Shown piece by piece: positions 60,500 through 64,000 of a stretch of DNA of 64,000 nucleotides. Positions within the stretch are counted from its first letter, which is position 1; each line of letters opens with the position of its first letter. Below the pieces are notes generated by a model. It saw only the letters and a list, made by a program, of their open reading frames with translations, was not told the DNA's origin and did no database searches. This stretch comes from Nocardioides agariphilus (GTDB lineage: Bacteria > Actinomycetota > Actinomycetes > Propionibacteriales > Nocardioidaceae): positions 1 to 64,000 of the forward strand of contig NZ_JADKPO010000024.1 in the NCBI RefSeq assembly GCF_015352445.1, in the 5' to 3' direction. The translations under genes were made by a program, and so were the position numbers.

Positions 60500-61673
60500 C
60501 GAGCTCCTCCTCCCACTCGGGCGCGTTCTCGATCTGCTCGATGCCACCGAGACCCAGGAACGTGTAGTGGGCAGGCATCGTGCTCAACAGGATGGCGGGT
60601 TCGGAACCAGTGCTGAAGTGCTGGTGGTCGGTCATCGTCGGCACGCAGATCATCTGGCCGGCCTTCCAGTCCCAGCGCTTGCCGTCGTGGATGTCGTAGC
60701 CCTCGCCCTGGACGACGTAGATCAGCTCCTCGGGCACGTGCCGGTGACGCCCCGAGCGGCTGCCAGCCGGGATCTCCTGCATGTAGATCCACTTCTGCTT
60801 CGACGCGGTGACGGTGTCGGGGTGGACGTACCAGCGGATCTTGCCGTGCCGAGACATCTCCCATGGTGTGAGCTTGGCGCGCACGACGTGGTCGACCTCG
60901 CGGCAGAACTGCGCCTCGTCGTGCATCAGCTTGAGGTACTTGTCGTAGGTGTTGGCGACCTCGCCTTCCCAGGGTGGTGCCTCGCGGCGCGCGTTGAAGG
61001 TGGCCTCGCGCTTGGGCTCGCTGCCGAGCAGGACGTCGAGGTCCTCGGTGATGCCGAGGACGCCCTTCTCGATGCGGTATCCGATCAGCTGGCCGTCCTT
61101 GTAGAGGCCTTTGGTGCCCTGGGGGAAGCTCGGCTTCTCGTTGAGCTTGATCTGCTCGCGCCAGACCAGGCCCATCAGGTGGTGCACGCGGCCGGTCTCG
61201 GGTACGTAGATCAGGGCGTACTCGTCCTCGTCGCCTCCGTGCTGGTGCGCGGTGTAGGGCGGGACGATCAAGAGGTCGTGCATGTCGAAGTTGTAGATCA
61301 CCCCGTCGTTGCTCTCCCAGCCTCGTCCCTCGAGGCAGAACAACGTCGGTGCGCTGATGTGCCGGTGGATGCCGCGGACGGGGGCCTTCGGGGCGATGCC
61401 CGTGAAGTGGCTGGTCAGCAGGTAGTGCGGGGCCCGGGTGAGCATCTCGTAGGAGATGTGATCACCGGCCTGGTGCGGGCTGTCCATGCCCTGCACCGTG
61501 GGCTTCATGGGCAGCTGATCCAGCACGTGAGGCAGGGAGTCCGCACGGCTGTCCTCCATGTTCTGGTAGACCAGCCGCTTGACCACGTCGGGGTACTGCG
61601 AGTGGTCCTGCTTCCAGGGCTGCAGTGTGTCCAGCTGAGCTGATTGATCGGTGTCGGTGCTTGTCGCGTTCAA
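60492..61673 (-). CDS. Bicupin protein (HQHF family, 1)
   Basis: About 393 aa. The N-terminal cupin keeps HxH (RGIHRHISAPTLFCLEG) and an AHQHGGDED segment; the C-terminal cupin has GRHRHVPEELIYVVQG and DHQHFSTGS. Both cupins could thus bind metal, unlike the paralogue at 59375. TTG at 61673 is nine bases after GGAGG; ATG at 61682 directly abuts that site and is less likely. First enzyme gene after the transporter receptor; it overlaps the next bicupin by eight bases. Confidence 0.8.
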   Translation of the reverse strand: MNATSTDTDQSAQLDTLQPWKQDHSQYPDVVKRLVYQNMEDSRADSLPHVLDQLPMKPTVQGMDSPHQAGDHISYEMLTRAPHYLLTSHFTGIAPKAPVRGIHRHISAPTLFCLEGRGWESNDGVIYNFDMHDLLIVPPYTAHQHGGDEDEYALIYVPETGRVHHLMGLVWREQIKLNEKPSFPQGTKGLYKDGQLIGYRIEKGVLGITEDLDVLLGSEPKREATFNARREAPPWEGEVANTYDKYLKLMHDEAQFCREVDHVVRAKLTPWEMSRHGKIRWYVHPDTVTASKQKWIYMQEIPAGSRSGRHRHVPEELIYVVQGEGYDIHDGKRWDWKAGQMICVPTMTDHQHFSTGSEPAILLSTMPAHYTFLGLGGIEQIENAPEWEEELDD

Positions 61674-61699
61674 CCGCGGCATCCTCCGTCGGGGTCGGG

Positions 61700-61725
61700 C
61701 GCCCCTCGCCAAGTGGCGAGGGGCG
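61700..61725 (-). terminator. Intercistronic hairpin after the receptor gene
   Basis: Perfect 11-bp arms (61700-61710, 61715-61725) with an AAGT loop, in the gap between the receptor gene and the bicupin gene. It probably raises receptor mRNA over the rest of the operon. It parallels the hairpin at 22619 in the Pot operon. Confidence 0.6.
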
Positions 61726-61779
61726 TGGCGCGAACGGCGGGTGGGGGGAGCCCGTCGACGGCCGGGTTGGTCCTGCGGG

Positions 61780-62889
61780 TCAGTCCTCTTCCTTGACCTC
61801 GGCACTCGGGAAGCCCCAGGTGTCGAAGATCGCGGCCTCCCACTTGGCCTGGTCGCTGAAGTGCGTCCAGTCCATGACGGAGACCTCCATGCCCTCGGTC
61901 AGCTTGTTGAGCTCGGAGCCCGGTGCGTAGATCGAGGACTGCCGGGGCTCGTCCTCGTCGAGGATCTGCTGAACCTCGGGACCGGCGGTGTACTCCTGGA
62001 AGAGCAGCGCCGCTGCCGGGTGGGCAGCGCCCTTGCGGGTGCCCTCGATCTGCGTGATGCGGACCGGGACGGGCTCGATGATCTTGATCGCGATGTTGTC
62101 GGACTCCCTGGAGACCCGGAACGCCGAGTGGTAGTTGCTGAACGCGTGCAGGTCGTACTCCCCTGCGGCCATCAACGTCAGCGAGTTGGTGTCACCACGC
62201 ACCCAGATCGGGTTCTGGTCCTTGATCGCCTTGGCGTACTCGAGGAGCTTGTCCTCGCCCCAGATCACACCGAGGCAGGCCAGGTTGGCCGGCTCGATGT
62301 CGACCATGAACTTCTTGTCCTTGAACTCGGGCTTGAGGAAGTCGTCCCAGGTGCTGGGGACCTGGTCCTCGGTGTAGGTCGAGGGGTTGTAGGCGAAGGC
62401 GCCGATGCCCGAGCCAACCGCCAGGGTTGACTTGTGCTCGGGGTTCACCATCTCCGGAGCGATGTCGAGGACCCCCTTCTCGATCAGGGACGACAGGTCG
62501 ATGTCGTCTTGGAAGTACGGGACGTAGTCCTCGTAGCTCTCCGCACTCAGGTGCATGACGTCCTGCTCGGACTGGCCGGCCTGGATCTCCAGCAGGATGC
62601 GCTTGTCGTCGTCGCCTGTCTGCTCGGTGATCTGGAGGTCGATGTCGGGGTAGAGCTTCTCGAAGCCCTTCTCGACAGCGGGGATCGAGTCCTCGGTGAA
62701 CGACGTGGAGACGACCAGCTTGCCCTCCTTGTTGGCCAGGTCGACGAGCTCGTCGTGGCTGCTGACGGCCATGATGTCCGCGATCGACGTCTTGCCCCCG
62801 CCGTCCTCTCCCCCGTCGTCTCCACCGCAAGCGGCCAGTGCTGACGCCGAGAACAGCACCATGACGGCCCATGGAATGATGCGCTTCAC
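61780..62889 (-). CDS. ABC transporter substrate-binding lipoprotein (Fe3+/family 1 type)
   Basis: 369-aa receptor. Signal segment with lipobox LAAC and lipidated Cys21, a Gly/Asp-rich linker, then the two-lobed fold (GKLVVSTSFTEDSIPAVEKG) of the iron/thiamine/organic-acid branch. It works with the permease at 62974 and probably the ATPase at 54681. A carboxylated aromatic ligand is inferred only from the neighbours. Confidence 0.9.
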   Translation of the reverse strand: MKRIIPWAVMVLFSASALAACGGDDGGEDGGGKTSIADIMAVSSHDELVDLANKEGKLVVSTSFTEDSIPAVEKGFEKLYPDIDLQITEQTGDDDKRILLEIQAGQSEQDVMHLSAESYEDYVPYFQDDIDLSSLIEKGVLDIAPEMVNPEHKSTLAVGSGIGAFAYNPSTYTEDQVPSTWDDFLKPEFKDKKFMVDIEPANLACLGVIWGEDKLLEYAKAIKDQNPIWVRGDTNSLTLMAAGEYDLHAFSNYHSAFRVSRESDNIAIKIIEPVPVRITQIEGTRKGAAHPAAALLFQEYTAGPEVQQILDEDEPRQSSIYAPGSELNKLTEGMEVSVMDWTHFSDQAKWEAAIFDTWGFPSAEVKEED

Positions 62890-62973
62890 TCGTGTCTCCT
62901 CGTTTCAACGTCGTCGTCCGTCATTGGGCGGCGATTGATGTCGGTTTGCTGCTTCACCGTTTTCCCGAGGTAC

Positions 62974-64000
62974 CTATTCATCGTTCTGCGTGAATCCAGT
63001 GGCGATGATCCGCCGAGAGACAATGGCCAGCAGGGCCAAGACGGCGATCAACATGACGCCGAGGGCAGATGCCAGCGAGAAGTCGGCCTTGCGCTGCCAG
63101 TAGAAGTACAAGCTGGTCGCGATCGTGCCGTTGTTGGGCGTGGCCAACATGAGCGGAATGCTCAGGTTCTTGATGGTGTGGGCGAAGATCCAGATCCAGC
63201 CTGCTACGAACGCCGGGGTGAGCAGCCGGAAGGTGATGCGCAGCATCACGCGCAGCTTGCCGACTCCACTGACGTATCCGGCCTCCTCGAGCTCAGAGCC
63301 CAGCTGTGTCATCGAGGAGTTCGTCGTGCGCGTGGCGAAGGCCATGAACCTGGTCATCAGGGCCAGGACCATGATCGCGATCGTCCCGTAGATATGGGAC
63401 CACCGCGTCCAGGGGTTGAGGTAGAAGGCGATCAGCGCGACGCCGATGGCAACCGACGGGATCGAGTGCGGCACGAACGAGATCGCGTCGAGGGCGATGC
63501 CTCCGCGCACCCGCTGGCGGACCACGAGCCACGACACCAGGAACGCCAGGATCATCGTGACGAAGGCCGTGATGACGGCGAGCTTGGCGGTGTTCCAGAC
63601 CGAGTTCACGATCTGCGGCGCGTCGAGCACTTCCTTGTACTTATCGAGGCTGATCAGGTGCCAGGCCTCGGCCGACGGCGGCTCGTATGCGGGCAGCAGC
63701 GAGGCCCAGAGGAGGATCAGGATCGGCAGGGCGATCGTGACGATGAAGTAGAAGAAAAACACGCCGAGCGCGGGATATCGCCACCTGCCCAGGCTCATCC
63801 GCCGCGGACGATATGCCTTGCCGGTGATGGCCGCGAAGCTCCCTGCTTTTCGGATCACCACGCGGTAGTAGACGACGACCATGGCGATGGTGACGACGAG
63901 GAAGAACACCGTGTACGCCGAGGCGAGGCCCCACTCCGCGTTCTGCGACGAGGTGAACCAGATCAGCGTCGGCAACAGGTAGATGCCGGCGGGCACGCCC
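62974..64000 (-). CDS. ABC transporter permease (FbpB-like), cut by the window edge
   Basis: C-terminal part of a fused double permease: at least 340 residues are visible, with hydrophobic spans, the EAA loop (ELEEAGYVSGVGKL) and a second half like PotC. Such fused permeases have about 550 residues, so roughly the first 200 lie beyond the right edge. It precedes the receptor gene by 84 bases on the minus strand. Confidence 0.88.
   Translation of the reverse strand, partial: GVPAGIYLLPTLIWFTSSQNAEWGLASAYTVFFLVVTIAMVVVYYRVVIRKAGSFAAITGKAYRPRRMSLGRWRYPALGVFFFYFIVTIALPILILLWASLLPAYEPPSAEAWHLISLDKYKEVLDAPQIVNSVWNTAKLAVITAFVTMILAFLVSWLVVRQRVRGGIALDAISFVPHSIPSVAIGVALIAFYLNPWTRWSHIYGTIAIMVLALMTRFMAFATRTTNSSMTQLGSELEEAGYVSGVGKLRVMLRITFRLLTPAFVAGWIWIFAHTIKNLSIPLMLATPNNGTIATSLYFYWQRKADFSLASALGVMLIAVLALLAIVSRRIIATGFTQNDE

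Overview
The window is high-GC DNA from an actinobacterium, most likely a member of the Nocardioidaceae or a related family. This rests on strong G/C third-position bias, frequent GTG and TTG starts, four SDR enzymes of the mycofactocin-coupled type, and an actinobacterial Cdc48-like ATPase. Almost all of it is catabolic and transport genes with their regulators. No rRNA, intact tRNA, CRISPR array, transposase or integrase was seen.

Left edge (1-1168). On the minus strand at 180-228 lies the 3' half of a tRNA-Tyr gene, from the anticodon loop to the discriminator base, followed by its hairpin terminator. The 5' half is missing. This is what a tRNA-targeting integrative element leaves on its far side, so the DNA to the right may be an island whose intact tRNA and integrase lie beyond the window.

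Region 1 (about 1.1-33.36 kb) is built from paired paralogous modules. Two transport modules (1169-5399 and 6430-10528) each combine an M20 hydrolase homologue with a polar-amino-acid-type ABC transporter. Two catabolic modules in opposite orientation (12456-18666 on plus, 23976-29108 on minus) each have the order E1-alpha, E1-beta, SDR, SDR, plus a cyclic-amide-type hydrolase (a hydantoinase in one, a PuuE-like deacetylase in the other). Between them are a tandem Lrp-type regulator and a Pot-type ABC transporter. An M20D amidohydrolase and MFS exporters follow. A FadR-type GntR regulator at 11675 shares a 13-bp palindrome with the promoter of the second transport module. The substrate is probably an amide, imide or N-acyl compound; this is inferred from enzyme families only.

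Junction at about 33,365. An MFS gene and an oppositely oriented class II aldolase gene are both cut at the same point, marking a recombination scar.

Region 2 (about 33.37-64 kb) is an aromatic-acid degradation island. It holds two phthalate-4,5-dioxygenase-like Rieske oxygenases, two [2Fe-2S] ferredoxins, one ferredoxin reductase, a 4,5-dihydroxyphthalate-decarboxylase-like protein, a LigB/DesZ-like extradiol dioxygenase, a LigJ-like oxalomesaconate hydratase with an amidohydrolase paralogue, three RraA-type (CHA-aldolase-like) proteins, two zinc dehydrogenases, an ABC transporter, and five cupin proteins related to gentisate dioxygenases. A second GntR regulator (36313) probably acts at GGTATTACC-like sites found in several intergenic regions. 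Together these genes suggest ring hydroxylation, dehydrogenation, decarboxylation, meta-cleavage and aldol cleavage.

The most unusual part is the ATP-dependent remodelling machinery fused into this catabolic operon. A Cdc48-like double AAA+ ATPase with a histidine-rich N-terminus and a naturally altered second Walker B motif sits between four cupin genes with overlapping starts. Separately, an EutA-like reactivase is translationally coupled to the fifth cupin although no B12 enzyme is present. A maturation or reactivation system for cupin metalloenzymes is a testable reading.
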